From positions 66,913-130,912 of the forward strand of contig WRPG01000019.1 in NCBI GenBank assembly GCA_009773355.1: a stretch of 64,000 nucleotides of DNA. Reading direction: 5' to 3'. Both the position numbers and the translations under genes were made by a program. The notes under the pieces are model-generated. The model had not been told where the DNA came from, ran no database searches, and saw only the letters and a list, made by a program, of their open reading frames with translations. Source of the DNA: Limisphaerales bacterium (GTDB lineage Bacteria; Verrucomicrobiota; Verrucomicrobiia; Limisphaerales; SXTU01). Below are positions 7,683-15,592 of this stretch, one piece after another; position 1 is the stretch's first letter; each line of letters begins with the position of its first letter.

Positions 7683-10600
7683 CTACGGCTGGAAGTTGCG
7701 GTGCTTCGGGTCGCCGGCGGCTTCGAGGTAGGCGAGGAGGTCGAGGATTTGCTCCAGCCGCAGGCCGTTCAGCAGGCCGCCGGGCATGGGCGAGACTTCG
7801 GAGAGGCGGCGCTCGCGGACGTTCGTCGCGGCCACCTCGATGAGCTTCTCCTCCAGCGGGCTGGGGCGCACGAAGAGCTTGTTGTCCGCCTCACGTTCGA
7901 CCATGCCGCTCACGTCGTCGCCGTCCTTGAGGAGCAGGCGGGTCTGGCGGAACTTCTCATCAATCACCGCGCTCGGCTCAATGATGTGCAGGAGCAGATC
8001 CCGCCGGCTGAAGCGCGCGCCGACGGCCAGCAGCTCCGGGCCGATGACGCTGTTCGGAAACGCGGGGTCGTGGCTGACGCGGTGGCAGTGGACGCATTGC
8101 GCGGTGAGCAGAGCGGTGCGCGCACCCTCGTGGCTGCGGCCTTTGCCGACTTCGGAGAGGCGCGGTTCGAGGTCGGCGAGCTTCCAGTCTTTCACGAAAC
8201 GAGGCGGCGGGAGCGCGGGCGTCTCGCCCGCTTTGCGCGTGCTGACTGAGCCAGCGGTTGCCGTGCCCAAGGCAGTCCGCTCCTCCGGCGTGAGCGAGGC
8301 GAGGAGTTCCTTGCGGACGTTCGCGATGGACGTGAAGTAGGTGCGCCCGCCGGGCAGGCGCTCGGCGCGGTCGAGCGCGGCGAAGACGGCGCGGCGAGCG
8401 TCGGGCGTCCAGCCGTCGCGGGCGTAGCGGAGGTAGAAAGGGTAGAGCAGCAAGTCCTCACTCGCGGTCGCGGCGCGCAGCAGCGGGACGGTCTTGGCGA
8501 TGACCTGCGGCGAGCGCAGATAGACCAGCAGTTCGACGAGCATCTGGTTCACGCGCGGGCTGGCGTTGGGATAGAGCGGCTCCAGCCAGTTCAAGGTTGC
8601 TTGGCGCTGCGTCTCGTCGGGCGAGCCGAGGCGGATGAAGGTTAGGGCGACGGCGCGGAGAGCGAGGATTTGCCGTTCTTCGGGGAGTTTAGGCCACTGA
8701 TGAGGATTGAATGCGGGAGGTGCATCGTCCATGTCGCTTAAGCGCAATGAGACCAATCGCTCGATGAGTCGTGCCTTGAGCAAAGGCTCAGCCTTACTGA
8801 TGCGAACCAAAGCAAGCCATGCTTGTAGCGACACATCAGGTCGAATTTCTTTGATAGCATCGTTCTTCCAGCGTTCAGGTCCGGTTCGCTCAAGTAATTG
8901 GCGAACGGCTTGGCGGAGATAAACGTCTGGCCTCTCAAGCGGCTCAGGAGAATCGGAAGTAAGCTTAGTTTTGTCGGTATGCCAGTGCGGAAAATAATAC
9001 GCGCCCTGTCGCTCTTCGTATCTCCTTCGCAACCATCTGGCCGTTTCTGTATTCAATTCCTGCGTCGCCACGACAGGTTTCGTTTCGCTGTGTTTCACGT
9101 AACTCACCCGATACAACCCCGACTGCGTCCCGCGTCCGCCCGTCGTGAACCACATCGCACCATCCGGCCCGATGCACACGTCGGTCACGTTCAGCGGGCG
9201 GCCACCGACGAAGAGTTCGCTCGTGCCGGTGTAGCTCGCTCCTTGCGGCGTCAGGTGGACCGCGAGGATGCGCCCGTAGGCCCAGTCGCAGATGTAAAAC
9301 GCCTTTTGATACTTCGCCGGGAACTTCGCCCCGCGTCCGAACGTGACTGCGGTGGGCGACGCGAGGCCGATGTCCACCACGCTGGGCAGCGTGTCGGGAT
9401 ACCACGCGGGCCAGCGCCCGGTGCCGCGCCGCCAGCCGTAGTCCGCGCCGGGCACGATGTGCAGCACGCGGTTGGGCACATACCACGGGCAGCCCACGTC
9501 CCACTCCATGTCGGCATCGAAGGTGAAGAGGTCGCCGTGCTCGTTGAAGGCGATGTCGAGCGGGTTTCGCAGGCCGCCGGCCCAGAGCTGCACCTCGCTG
9601 CCGTCGGGCTTCATGCGCAGGATGTGGCCGGCGGGCAGGTTCACGTCGCCATCGAACATGCCCGCGTCCCACGGGCACGGGATGAGGCGGTCGTGCGCGA
9701 AGTTCCGCAGCGGCGAGTTGGTGGAAAGGTTCTTGGGCAGGTGGACGTTGTTGCCGTGCGCAATCCACAGCCAGCCGTCCGGCCCGAGCTTGAGGTGGTT
9801 GCGCCCGTGGCCGACGCCGCCCTCGGTCTTGAGCAGTTCGGTGGTCTCGTCGAACTGGCCGGTGCCCTTCGTGTCGCGCAGGCGGACGAGGGTCTTGGAG
9901 TTGTTCGCGTTCGCGTAAAGCGCGCCGTGGGCGTAGAGCAGGCCGCGGCATTCGAGGAGCGTGTCGTTGATGACTTCGACCTTCGAGACGCCAGCGGAAT
10001 CCAGCATGAGCCGGAGCAAGCCCTTCTTCTCGCGCGCGAGCGTGAGCCGGCCCTGGGGGTCGAAGGCCAGAGCGATCCACGAGCCTTCCTCCGGCAACGC
10101 GCTGCGGACCAGCTCGGCCTTGAAGCCCGGCAGCAGCGTGAAGGTGGCGGGGTCAGTGGCGGCGGTGCCGGCGCGGGCGAGCTTCCAACTGTTGTAGGCA
10201 TCCACCATCTTGTCCGGCGCGAAGGGATTCGCCTTCGCGTCCGCGTCCACGCGGCCGAGGCTGCGGGCGGGCTGCCAGCCGGCGGTGGGGAATTTCACCT
10301 GCGTCCAGTCCGGCTCCTCGCGCGTCTGCACGAGCCAGTCGGTGCTGGAGGGAATCCACGTCTGCTTCGCGAGGTCGCCGTTGAGTTCGAGCAAGACCGC
10401 GAGTTTCACCGGGCCGGTGGAATTCACCGCGCGCACGGCGAGGACGTTGTTGTCCGCCAGCAAGCTGGTGGTGACATCGAAGCCGGTGGCATTGGTCGCG
10501 CCCGTGATTTCCCCGACGCGCTGCCCGTTCAGGAACAGTTCCATCCGCCCCTCGCACGCGCCGAGCACCACGGACTTGAGCAGCGCGGGCGAACCCCGGA

Positions 10601-10754
10601 AGTGCTTGCGGAAGTGGAGCGGCTGGCCCGCGCGCGACTCGGCGGTGGAAATCCACTCGGGCACCGGCGGGCGGTTGACGACTTGCGCCGAGGTGGTTGG
10701 CGAGAAGAAACAGCCGAGCGCAATGGCCAGCAAGGCTTGGAGAACGGGTTTCAC
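7683..10754 (-). CDS. PVC-type membrane-bound dehydrogenase with C-terminal cytochrome c
   Basis: About 1023 residues. A signal peptide (KPVLQALLAIALGCFFSPTTSA) leads to a galactose-binding-like jelly-roll (about 40-190). Next is a six-bladed soluble-glucose-dehydrogenase-like propeller (PEEGSWIALAFDPQGRLTLA, GRNHLKLGPDGWLWIAHGNN, GLRNPLDIAFNEHGDLFTFD, VCIGPDGAMWFTTGGRG), then a helical repeat region, then a C-terminal heme domain with CVHCH and a distal PMPGG methionine. This is the TIGR02604/TIGR02603 architecture common in Planctomycetes and Verrucomicrobia, presumed to oxidise sugars or related compounds in the periplasm; the substrate is unknown. The GTG at 10754 is chosen because it opens a standard signal peptide; the upstream frame runs into a repeat. 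Two oddities: an in-frame palindrome near 8215-8231 and a lower-G+C stretch at about 8700-9115. Confidence 0.85.
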   Translation of the reverse strand: MKPVLQALLAIALGCFFSPTTSAQVVNRPPVPEWISTAESRAGQPLHFRKHFRGSPALLKSVVLGACEGRMELFLNGQRVGEITGATNATGFDVTTSLLADNNVLAVRAVNSTGPVKLAVLLELNGDLAKQTWIPSSTDWLVQTREEPDWTQVKFPTAGWQPARSLGRVDADAKANPFAPDKMVDAYNSWKLARAGTAATDPATFTLLPGFKAELVRSALPEEGSWIALAFDPQGRLTLAREKKGLLRLMLDSAGVSKVEVINDTLLECRGLLYAHGALYANANNSKTLVRLRDTKGTGQFDETTELLKTEGGVGHGRNHLKLGPDGWLWIAHGNNVHLPKNLSTNSPLRNFAHDRLIPCPWDAGMFDGDVNLPAGHILRMKPDGSEVQLWAGGLRNPLDIAFNEHGDLFTFDADMEWDVGCPWYVPNRVLHIVPGADYGWRRGTGRWPAWYPDTLPSVVDIGLASPTAVTFGRGAKFPAKYQKAFYICDWAYGRILAVHLTPQGASYTGTSELFVGGRPLNVTDVCIGPDGAMWFTTGGRGTQSGLYRVSYVKHSETKPVVATQELNTETARWLRRRYEERQGAYYFPHWHTDKTKLTSDSPEPLERPDVYLRQAVRQLLERTGPERWKNDAIKEIRPDVSLQAWLALVRISKAEPLLKARLIERLVSLRLSDMDDAPPAFNPHQWPKLPEERQILALRAVALTFIRLGSPDETQRQATLNWLEPLYPNASPRVNQMLVELLVYLRSPQVIAKTVPLLRAATASEDLLLYPFYLRYARDGWTPDARRAVFAALDRAERLPGGRTYFTSIANVRKELLASLTPEERTALGTATAGSVSTRKAGETPALPPPRFVKDWKLADLEPRLSEVGKGRSHEGARTALLTAQCVHCHRVSHDPAFPNSVIGPELLAVGARFSRRDLLLHIIEPSAVIDEKFRQTRLLLKDGDDVSGMVEREADNKLFVRPSPLEEKLIEVAATNVRERRLSEVSPMPGGLLNGLRLEQILDLLAYLEAAGDPKHRNFQP
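8215..8231. repeat. Palindrome inside the dehydrogenase coding sequence
   Basis: GCGGGC, GTCTC, GCCCGC form a hairpin within the reading frame. On the minus strand it encodes part of KAGETPALPPP, a low-complexity linker just after the helical repeats. The base pattern resembles one arm of the intergenic elements in this window, so it looks like an in-frame insertion of such an arm. Confidence 0.55.
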
Positions 10755-10801
10755 ACCGCCAGTAAAACCGCCGTGGCGGGCAGCGTCAACGCAGCGAAAC
10801 C

Positions 10802-10898
10802 GGAGCGCGGCATTCATGCCGCTTCAGCGCCCGAGCGCGGCTGCCCGTCCGATCTCAACGGAACGCAGTCCGTTGAAGCGGCCTGAAGGCCGCGCCCC
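10802..10898. repeat. REPIN-like element, GCGGC family
   Basis: GGAGCGCGGCATTCATGCCG and the following bases (10802-10826) pair with 10874-10898 at about 22 of 25 positions. Both arms are internally palindromic (GCGGCATTCATGCCGC; GCGGCCTGAAGGCCGC). The spacer has a further short stem around CAACGGAACGCAGTCCGTTG. It fills the space between the dehydrogenase start and the stop of the upstream DUF4178-type gene. Confidence 0.8.
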
Positions 10899-10900
10899 TG

Positions 10901-12076
10901 TCACGGCGTCATCTTCGCCACCGCCATGCCGCGATGGAAGACGATGCGTTCGCCATTCCAACTCGCCAGCAACATGCCGTTGGTGCCGGTGGCGAGGTAG
11001 TGGTAGGTCAGGCCATTCGTGCCCAGCCCTGCGATGGGTGGGCCGGTGCGCGAGACTTCGTGCGACATGAGCAGCTCCGTCACCGTGCCTTCGTAGTCGT
11101 CGAGCGTGACCTTCTCGCCCACGCGCATCGCGGCGGCGACCGAGGGCGTGGGCGGGCGTGTGGCGACGTGTTGCTTGAAAAGGTGCAGGCTCGGAGAAGC
11201 CGATTGCAGGCGGACGGCCAGCAGGTTGGTCTGCCCGCTGTCGTCGGCGACCTGGTAGTGATGAGTGTTCCACTGTGAGTTGACCTTCGTGAAGCCGGTC
11301 ACGCGATGGGTGATGACCTGATAGGACCGGCCATCCAGCACGACGTTCGTCCCGACAGTGAGGGGCGGTGGCGGAGCGGGCTGGCGCGCGACGACAGGAG
11401 GTGGGGCCGGCGGTGGCGAACGGGTCGCGTAACGGGTCAATGAGCGCGAGTCAGAACAACCGCGGAACAGGAAAAATCCCACCACGGCAAACGTGGCGAG
11501 CGCCGAGCCGAGTCCGATGAAGCTCGCGGAGGACGAACTACTGCTGCCGCTGGCAGAGCGAAAGGAACCCGCCGGCAAGCCCAGCGCCTGCGCGACGAGT
11601 TCGCCGTGCAGGTTTAGGCCGCGATAGTATTCCACCTCGTCACCGCTCCAGCTCACCACCCACATCTTGCCGCCGGCCTCGGCGTTGAAATACTGCGCCA
11701 CATCGCCGACCGACACCCAGTCAGGGGCCTTCCCTTCGATGAAGTAAACGCGCGTCTCGTCCACCACCGTGACCTCGGCGGACACACCGTCAAGGCTCAC
11801 GCGGTCGCCGACCTTTTTCAGGCCGGCTTCGCGAGCGTTCAGCGGTTGTTGCGGTGTGAACTCGGTGAAGAGCCGCCATTGCTGCGCGCCATAAACCTCC
11901 TCGCACACGAGCATCGCGATGCGGTCGGAGCCGTCGCTGAGGTAGAACTCGTTCCAATAGTAAGTCTCGCCCTCCTCCTCCATGCCCATCACCACGCGCG
12001 CGATGATGGTGTAGGGCTTCCCGGCAAAAGTGCCGGTCATGCCGACGCGGATGGGCGTGGGGTTGGCGTTGCTCAT
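10901..12076 (-). CDS. Two-part DUF4178-like membrane protein
   Basis: 391 residues. The N-terminal half (GMTGTFAGKPYTIIARVVMG, YWNEFYLSDGSDRIAMLVCE, WVVSWSGDEVEYYRGL) and the C-terminal half (GTNVVLDGRSYQVITHRVTG, HHYQVADDSGQTNLLAVRL, LLASWNGERIVFHRGMAV) are repeats of one small beta-rich module that matches my recollection of DUF4178. A poly-Ser stretch and one membrane helix (near 215-235, ALATFAVVGFFLFRG) separate them, with a Pro-rich linker after it. The function is unknown. It is the last gene after a DUF350 protein, a small secreted protein and a glutathionylspermidine-synthase-like enzyme, a neighbourhood known for DUF4178. The ATG at 12076 is the first clear start. Confidence 0.7.
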   Translation of the reverse strand: MSNANPTPIRVGMTGTFAGKPYTIIARVVMGMEEEGETYYWNEFYLSDGSDRIAMLVCEEVYGAQQWRLFTEFTPQQPLNAREAGLKKVGDRVSLDGVSAEVTVVDETRVYFIEGKAPDWVSVGDVAQYFNAEAGGKMWVVSWSGDEVEYYRGLNLHGELVAQALGLPAGSFRSASGSSSSSSASFIGLGSALATFAVVGFFLFRGCSDSRSLTRYATRSPPPAPPPVVARQPAPPPPLTVGTNVVLDGRSYQVITHRVTGFTKVNSQWNTHHYQVADDSGQTNLLAVRLQSASPSLHLFKQHVATRPPTPSVAAAMRVGEKVTLDDYEGTVTELLMSHEVSRTGPPIAGLGTNGLTYHYLATGTNGMLLASWNGERIVFHRGMAVAKMTP

Positions 12077-12084
12077 GGGTGAAA

Positions 12085-12169
12085 CGTGTTGCGTGCTGCG
12101 TGTTGCGTGTGGGCCACGGCAGTTTGAGCGCGTCCGAGCGACAGCACGCAACACGCAGCACGCAGCACG
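12085..12169. repeat. Inverted repeat, family B copy 1 (GTGTTGCGTGCTGCG)
   Basis: The 25-base arms 12085-12109 and 12145-12169 are complementary with one mismatch. They are built from tandem GTGTTGC/GTGCTGC words around a 35-nt spacer. The same words make up 19575-19660. It lies between the synthetase-like gene and the DUF4178-like gene on the same strand. Confidence 0.85.
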
Positions 12170-12227
12170 ACTCCCGCCTGCTCACATCCGCACCTGCGGT
12201 CCAAGTGTCTTCGTTTACTCATCCTGC

Positions 12228-13343
12228 TCAGTTGAAAAAATGCGGCACGAAGCGGCTAAGGTTGCCGGTGATGCGGCGCGTGTCCTCGCGGATGCCCAGG
12301 CCCGCCGCTGCGTGGTCCACGACCCACACGCCGAAGATGGGATGGTTGCCGGCGAACTCCGGCAGCGGCGCGAGCGCCTGATATACGTAGCCCTCCGCGC
12401 CGTAGTCGCCGCCGACTTCCTCCGCGACCCGGCCCGCCTGCACGAGCGACACGTTCGCGCCCTCGCGGCTGAGCTTGGGTTTCTTGACGAAGTTTTGGCC
12501 GAGCGGCTCGGGTGCTTCGTAGGCGGGCAGGAGATTTGGATGACCGGGGAACAGCTCCCAAAGAATCGGCAGCAGGCCCTTGTTGCTCAGAAGCATTTTC
12601 CACGTCGGCTCGATGAAGCGCGTGCGCTCGTGCGTGAAGTGCGCGCCGAACTCCTCGTGCCAGAGCCATTCCCACGGGTAGAGCTTGAAGCACTGCGTGA
12701 TGGGCGCATCCCCGAGATCCACGAACTCGCCGCCATTCCAGCCGATGTCCTCGACATGCACGAACTGCGTCGCTACGCCCGCCTGCTCGGCCGTGTCGCG
12801 GAGGTAGAGCACGGTCTGCTCGTCCTCGGGGTGGTCCTTGATGGCGCTGAAATGAAGTGCCTTGCCACCCCAGCGCTGCCACGCGGCGATGAGCCGCTCG
12901 TGGATGGAGTTGAACTGGTCGCTGGCAGGGCGCGTGTCTTGGAGCCAGAACCACTGGACCACGGCGGCTTCGAGGAGCGCGGTAGGTGTGTCGGCGTTGT
13001 ATTCGAGCAGCTTCGGCGGCGAGGCGTTGTCGAAGGCGAAGTCGAACCGGCCATACACACTGAAGTCGTCGCGCTCCCAGCTTTGGAGAATCGCAGGCAC
13101 GGCAGCGGCTGGAATGCCGAGGCGGTCCCACCAGCCGTGTTGAATCACCGCGTCCGCCGCCTCAATGCAGAGGCCGTGCAGCGTGTTCGCGGCGGATTCC
13201 AGCGCGGCGACTTCATCGGCACGCAACTCATAGCACGCCGACTCGTCCCAGTAGGGGCCGTGCGAGTGCGAGTGGTAGGTGAGGCCGACCTGCTCGACCT
13301 TCGCCGGCCAGTCCGCGCGCGGAGTGAGGGAGTGGCGGGTCAT
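12228..13343 (-). CDS. Glutathionylspermidine-synthase-like ATP-grasp enzyme (YjfC/Gsp C-domain family)
   Basis: 371 residues that look like the synthetase domain of glutathionylspermidine synthase without its amidase domain. Visible family blocks are PYWDESACYELRADEVAAL, RFDFAFDNASPPKLLEYNAD, PTALLEAAVVQWFWLQ, CFKLYPWEWLWHEEFGAHF, EPTWKMLLSNKGLLPILWE and KKPKLSREGANVSLV. ATP-grasp enzymes of this group form amide bonds between a carboxylate and an amine. Whether this one uses glutathione and spermidine is not shown; stand-alone members (E. coli YjfC) are uncharacterised. The neighbours DUF350 and a small exported protein match the yjfL-yjfM-yjfC arrangement. The start is the ATG at 13343 (MTRHSLTP). 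Confidence 0.85.
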   Translation of the reverse strand: MTRHSLTPRADWPAKVEQVGLTYHSHSHGPYWDESACYELRADEVAALESAANTLHGLCIEAADAVIQHGWWDRLGIPAAAVPAILQSWERDDFSVYGRFDFAFDNASPPKLLEYNADTPTALLEAAVVQWFWLQDTRPASDQFNSIHERLIAAWQRWGGKALHFSAIKDHPEDEQTVLYLRDTAEQAGVATQFVHVEDIGWNGGEFVDLGDAPITQCFKLYPWEWLWHEEFGAHFTHERTRFIEPTWKMLLSNKGLLPILWELFPGHPNLLPAYEAPEPLGQNFVKKPKLSREGANVSLVQAGRVAEEVGGDYGAEGYVYQALAPLPEFAGNHPIFGVWVVDHAAAGLGIREDTRRITGNLSRFVPHFFN

Positions 13344-13348
13344 CGTTG

Positions 13349-13419
13349 TGCCGGCGATTTGCAATCGCCGTCCGTTGCTGGCGGCAGCGCGAAGGCACGG
13401 CGACTGCAAGTCGCCGGCA
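13349..13419. repeat. REPIN-like element, GGCGATTTGCAATCGCC family
   Basis: Arms 13349-13371 (TGCCGGCGATTTGCAATCGC, then CGT) and 13397-13419 are complementary at 21 of 23 positions. Each arm is a palindrome around TTGCAA or CTTGCAG. It separates the small secreted-protein gene from the ATP-grasp gene. Confidence 0.85.
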
Positions 13420-13446
13420 CGGGCTGCGGTGAAATCGTCGCGTTCA

Positions 13447-13863
13447 TCACGAGCCGATGCCCCCCCACGACGAGCGCGAGGTGCTGCCGAAGCCGCTGCG
13501 ATGCGTCGTGCTGCTTTGGACCGGTGGCTTGGGCTGCTTGGCGATGGCGGCGCTCACCGCCTGCGGCAGCGGAGTCGAGATGTTGGTGAAACTCTGGTGC
13601 GGCTGCTCGGTCCACACGCCGCCGTGGAAATACTTCTGCTGCTGCGGGTCGAAGTAATTGTAGCGGTGCGGGAACCAGGCGCGGTAGGGCGCGTGGTAGT
13701 AGCCGGCGTAGGAGAGGTAGTGGTCGTTGGTGAAGGCGTTGCCCTGAAGCGCGTAGGCGCGCGTGGGCGTGGACTGAGCCTGCGCCTCGTTCGCGCCGCC
13801 TGCCAAGGCCGCCGTGGACAGACTGCCCACCAGCACCAGCCGGATGTGTTGGCTCCGTTTCAC
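13447..13863 (-). CDS. Small secreted Tyr/His-rich protein in the yjfLMC-like cluster
   Basis: 138 residues from a GTG start. An N-terminal signal peptide (HIRLVLVGSLSTAALAGGANEAQAQS) precedes a mature part rich in Tyr, His, Pro and Ser, with the block GYYHAPYRAWFPHRYNYFDP and a Ser/Gly-rich tail (SGFGSTSRSSWGGIGS). It occupies the position that YjfM/YgiB (DUF1190) has in enterobacterial clusters, and its low-complexity Ser/Gly end is similar in kind, but I cannot confirm family membership by eye. It starts 21 bases after the DUF350 stop, so the two are probably co-transcribed. Confidence 0.7.
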   Translation of the reverse strand: MKRSQHIRLVLVGSLSTAALAGGANEAQAQSTPTRAYALQGNAFTNDHYLSYAGYYHAPYRAWFPHRYNYFDPQQQKYFHGGVWTEQPHQSFTNISTPLPQAVSAAIAKQPKPPVQSSTTHRSGFGSTSRSSWGGIGS

Positions 13864-13884
13864 CGTGGATAAGGCACGTCGCGT

Positions 13885-14196
13885 TCAGCCCATGATGGCC
13901 GCCGCGACGATGATGCAGACGCCGAGAATGACCGCCGCCGCGATGATGGCGACGGCGACGTTTTTGTTCTCCAGGATTTCCTTGTGCAGGTCGCCAGGCG
14001 TGAACTTGTCGAACAGCCGGTAGCCCACGATGGCCACCGCGATGCCGACGAGCGCGAACGCGACCATGAGGCCGAGCGCCTGCGGGACGGAGTTCGCATG
14101 GAGATGGGTGGAGGTTTCCGGCTCCGCAGCGAGAGCCGTGACGGGCAGGACGAGGGGGAGCAACAAGGCGCAAGTGCGCAACATTAGTTTGTTCAT
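13885..14196 (-). CDS. DUF350 (YjfL-type) membrane protein
   Basis: 103 residues. A signal-like first helix (LMLRTCALLLPLVLPVTALA) is followed by two further hydrophobic segments (LGLMVAFALVGIAVAIVGYR and VAVAIIAAAVILGVCIIVAA). The motif YRLFDKFTPGDLHKEILENK between them is characteristic of DUF350, in which a conserved acidic/Asn loop (LHKEILENKN) is typical. It is one DUF350 repeat; E. coli YjfL has two. DUF350 genes usually accompany YjfC-like ATP-grasp genes, as here. Its role is not established. Confidence 0.85.
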   Translation of the reverse strand: MNKLMLRTCALLLPLVLPVTALAAEPETSTHLHANSVPQALGLMVAFALVGIAVAIVGYRLFDKFTPGDLHKEILENKNVAVAIIAAAVILGVCIIVAAAIMG

Positions 14197-14308
14197 AGGC
14201 AGTGAGGAACTTGCCCGGCAGCGTGCCGGGGCGGAGATGGGTCGTCAATCACGCGCGCAGTTTGTCGCCAGCAGCGGGGCGGTGAAAACTACAAGGTTCC
14301 GAGAACTT

Positions 14309-14400
14309 CGTAGCCGCCGAGGTGAGGAGGCGGACCTTCGGGTGAAAGTTGAATGTCGAGGGTTGAGAGTCGGAATCCGCCCCTTGCCTCGGCGGCTACG
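14309..14400. repeat. Inverted repeat, family E copy 1 (GCCGCCGAGGTGAGGAGGCGGA)
   Basis: CGTAGCCGCCGAGGTGAGGA and the following bases (14309-14334) pair imperfectly with 14376-14400 (TCCGCCCCTTGCCTCGGCGG and CTACG). A second copy is at 59286-59358. It lies between the DUF1499 stop, which it overlaps by a few bases, and the DUF350 gene. Confidence 0.8.
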
Positions 14401-14896
14401 GCGCGCTGCGCATCGCCTCCGGCAGCAACGCGCGAATGGCTTCGACGCGCCGGCGGTTCACGCCAAAGTCGCTGTGCCCGACACGCGAGGCGGAGCGGAC
14501 GTGGATTGTCTTCGTCGCCGCGTCGAGGTGAAACTCCACGTCATCCACGAAGCGGAAGATGAGGCTGCGGAACTCGAAGTGGAGGTAGTTCTCCCGCTCG
14601 GTGATGAGTTTGGCTCGCGGCAACTTGGCGGCGGCCTGCCTCAACTCTTCCTTCGCCGCGCCCAGCGAGCGGTCCAGAGCGAACGGCGCGACGGCGCGTC
14701 CGGCGTCCGCCGCCAGGCTGCTGACGCAGTTGGGCGAGTCAGGACACGGGGCCAGCTTGCCGCCGATGAGGCCGAGGTTGTTGGGCACGGAGCCGGTCAT
14801 GGAAAGCAACGCGAGCACCACAGCAGCAACCAGCACCGCCCGACCCAGTCGCAGGGCAATTCTCCGTCCAAGCGAAGGCTCGGCGGGCGCGGCCAT
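14396..14896 (-). CDS. DUF1499 family membrane-anchored protein
   Basis: 166 residues. An N-terminal membrane helix (LGRAVLVAAVVLALLSMTG) precedes a DUF1499 domain with its hallmark LAPCPDSPNCVSS (two cysteines), the block EELRQAAAKLPRAKLI, LHFEFRSLIFRFVDDVEF and the ending VGHSDFGVNRRRVEAIRA. The function of the family is unknown. The start codon shares a base with the stop of the upstream DUF1028 gene (TGATG), so the two are translationally coupled. Confidence 0.85.
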   Translation of the reverse strand: MAAPAEPSLGRRIALRLGRAVLVAAVVLALLSMTGSVPNNLGLIGGKLAPCPDSPNCVSSLAADAGRAVAPFALDRSLGAAKEELRQAAAKLPRAKLITERENYLHFEFRSLIFRFVDDVEFHLDAATKTIHVRSASRVGHSDFGVNRRRVEAIRALLPEAMRSAP

Positions 14897-15582
14897 CAGC
14901 GCACCGGGCGGTTGCGGTGGAGGCTCGGGTAAAAGCGCTTGTGGATTTCCAGCAGGCGCGAGAGCTCGACGTTCGGGTCGGGGTGGTCGTCCACGCGCAC
15001 GTCAATGTAGCGGTCGGTGGCGCGGCCGTAGCCGCCCCTCTCACGCACCACGAGCAGCGCGGCGGACTGGCGTCCTCGCGTGTCGCCGCCCTGTCCTTCG
15101 CCAGCGTGCAATGCGGCGACGAGCCAGTCGGCCAGCTCGCTGCCTTCTACGGATTGAGCCTTCTCGTAAGCGGCGGCCATTGCCTTCACCACGGCCTCGC
15201 CCGCGAGGATGTTGCCCTGCACGGCGAAGTTCGGGCGCACGATGTGGCCGGCCCAGGCGTTGCACTTCGCGCCGGTGTGGCTGGCGGCGCGGCCCTTGGC
15301 GTCCACGATGCCGAGTTGGCGGCTGTCACGCCCCTCGTCGGTCTCCGTCAGGAGGCGCACGGCTTGTTCGGGCGTGCTGCCGTTGGCGAGCAGGTCAAGT
15401 CCACGCGGCCCGTAGGTGATGTTGGCCGAAGACTGCGTGGCGATGGCTCCGACGCCGGCCCGCGCCCACGGCACGACGGTCCCGACGCCGAAAAACTTGC
15501 TCTGCACGGCCACGCCGAGGTCCCCGGTGGCGGGGTCGAAGCCGACGATGGAGTAGGTGGCGATGACGGGTTCTGAGTTCAT
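14896..15582 (-). CDS. DUF1028 Ntn-hydrolase-like protein
   Basis: 228 residues. The family signature runs from the N-terminus: TYSIVGFDPATGDLGVAVQS, VGTVVPWARAGVGAIATQS, ANITYGPRGLDLLANG, then RQLGIVDAKGRAASHTG and AVQGNILAGEAVVKAM. DUF1028 proteins have an Ntn-hydrolase-like fold; their substrate is not established. The ATG at 15582 is chosen because the family begins with a short lead before TYSIV; the open frame extends further with no support. It follows a Tat-exported isomerase-like gene with a 10-base gap. Confidence 0.85.
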   Translation of the reverse strand: MNSEPVIATYSIVGFDPATGDLGVAVQSKFFGVGTVVPWARAGVGAIATQSSANITYGPRGLDLLANGSTPEQAVRLLTETDEGRDSRQLGIVDAKGRAASHTGAKCNAWAGHIVRPNFAVQGNILAGEAVVKAMAAAYEKAQSVEGSELADWLVAALHAGEGQGGDTRGRQSAALLVVRERGGYGRATDRYIDVRVDDHPDPNVELSRLLEIHKRFYPSLHRNRPVR

Positions 15583-15592
15583 GGAGCTGTCC

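Noticed and set aside
8898-10886. 662-codon plus-strand frame antisense to the dehydrogenase
   Set aside because: No domain, signal or ribosome binding site, and it runs into a repeat. The minus strand gives an intact known architecture.
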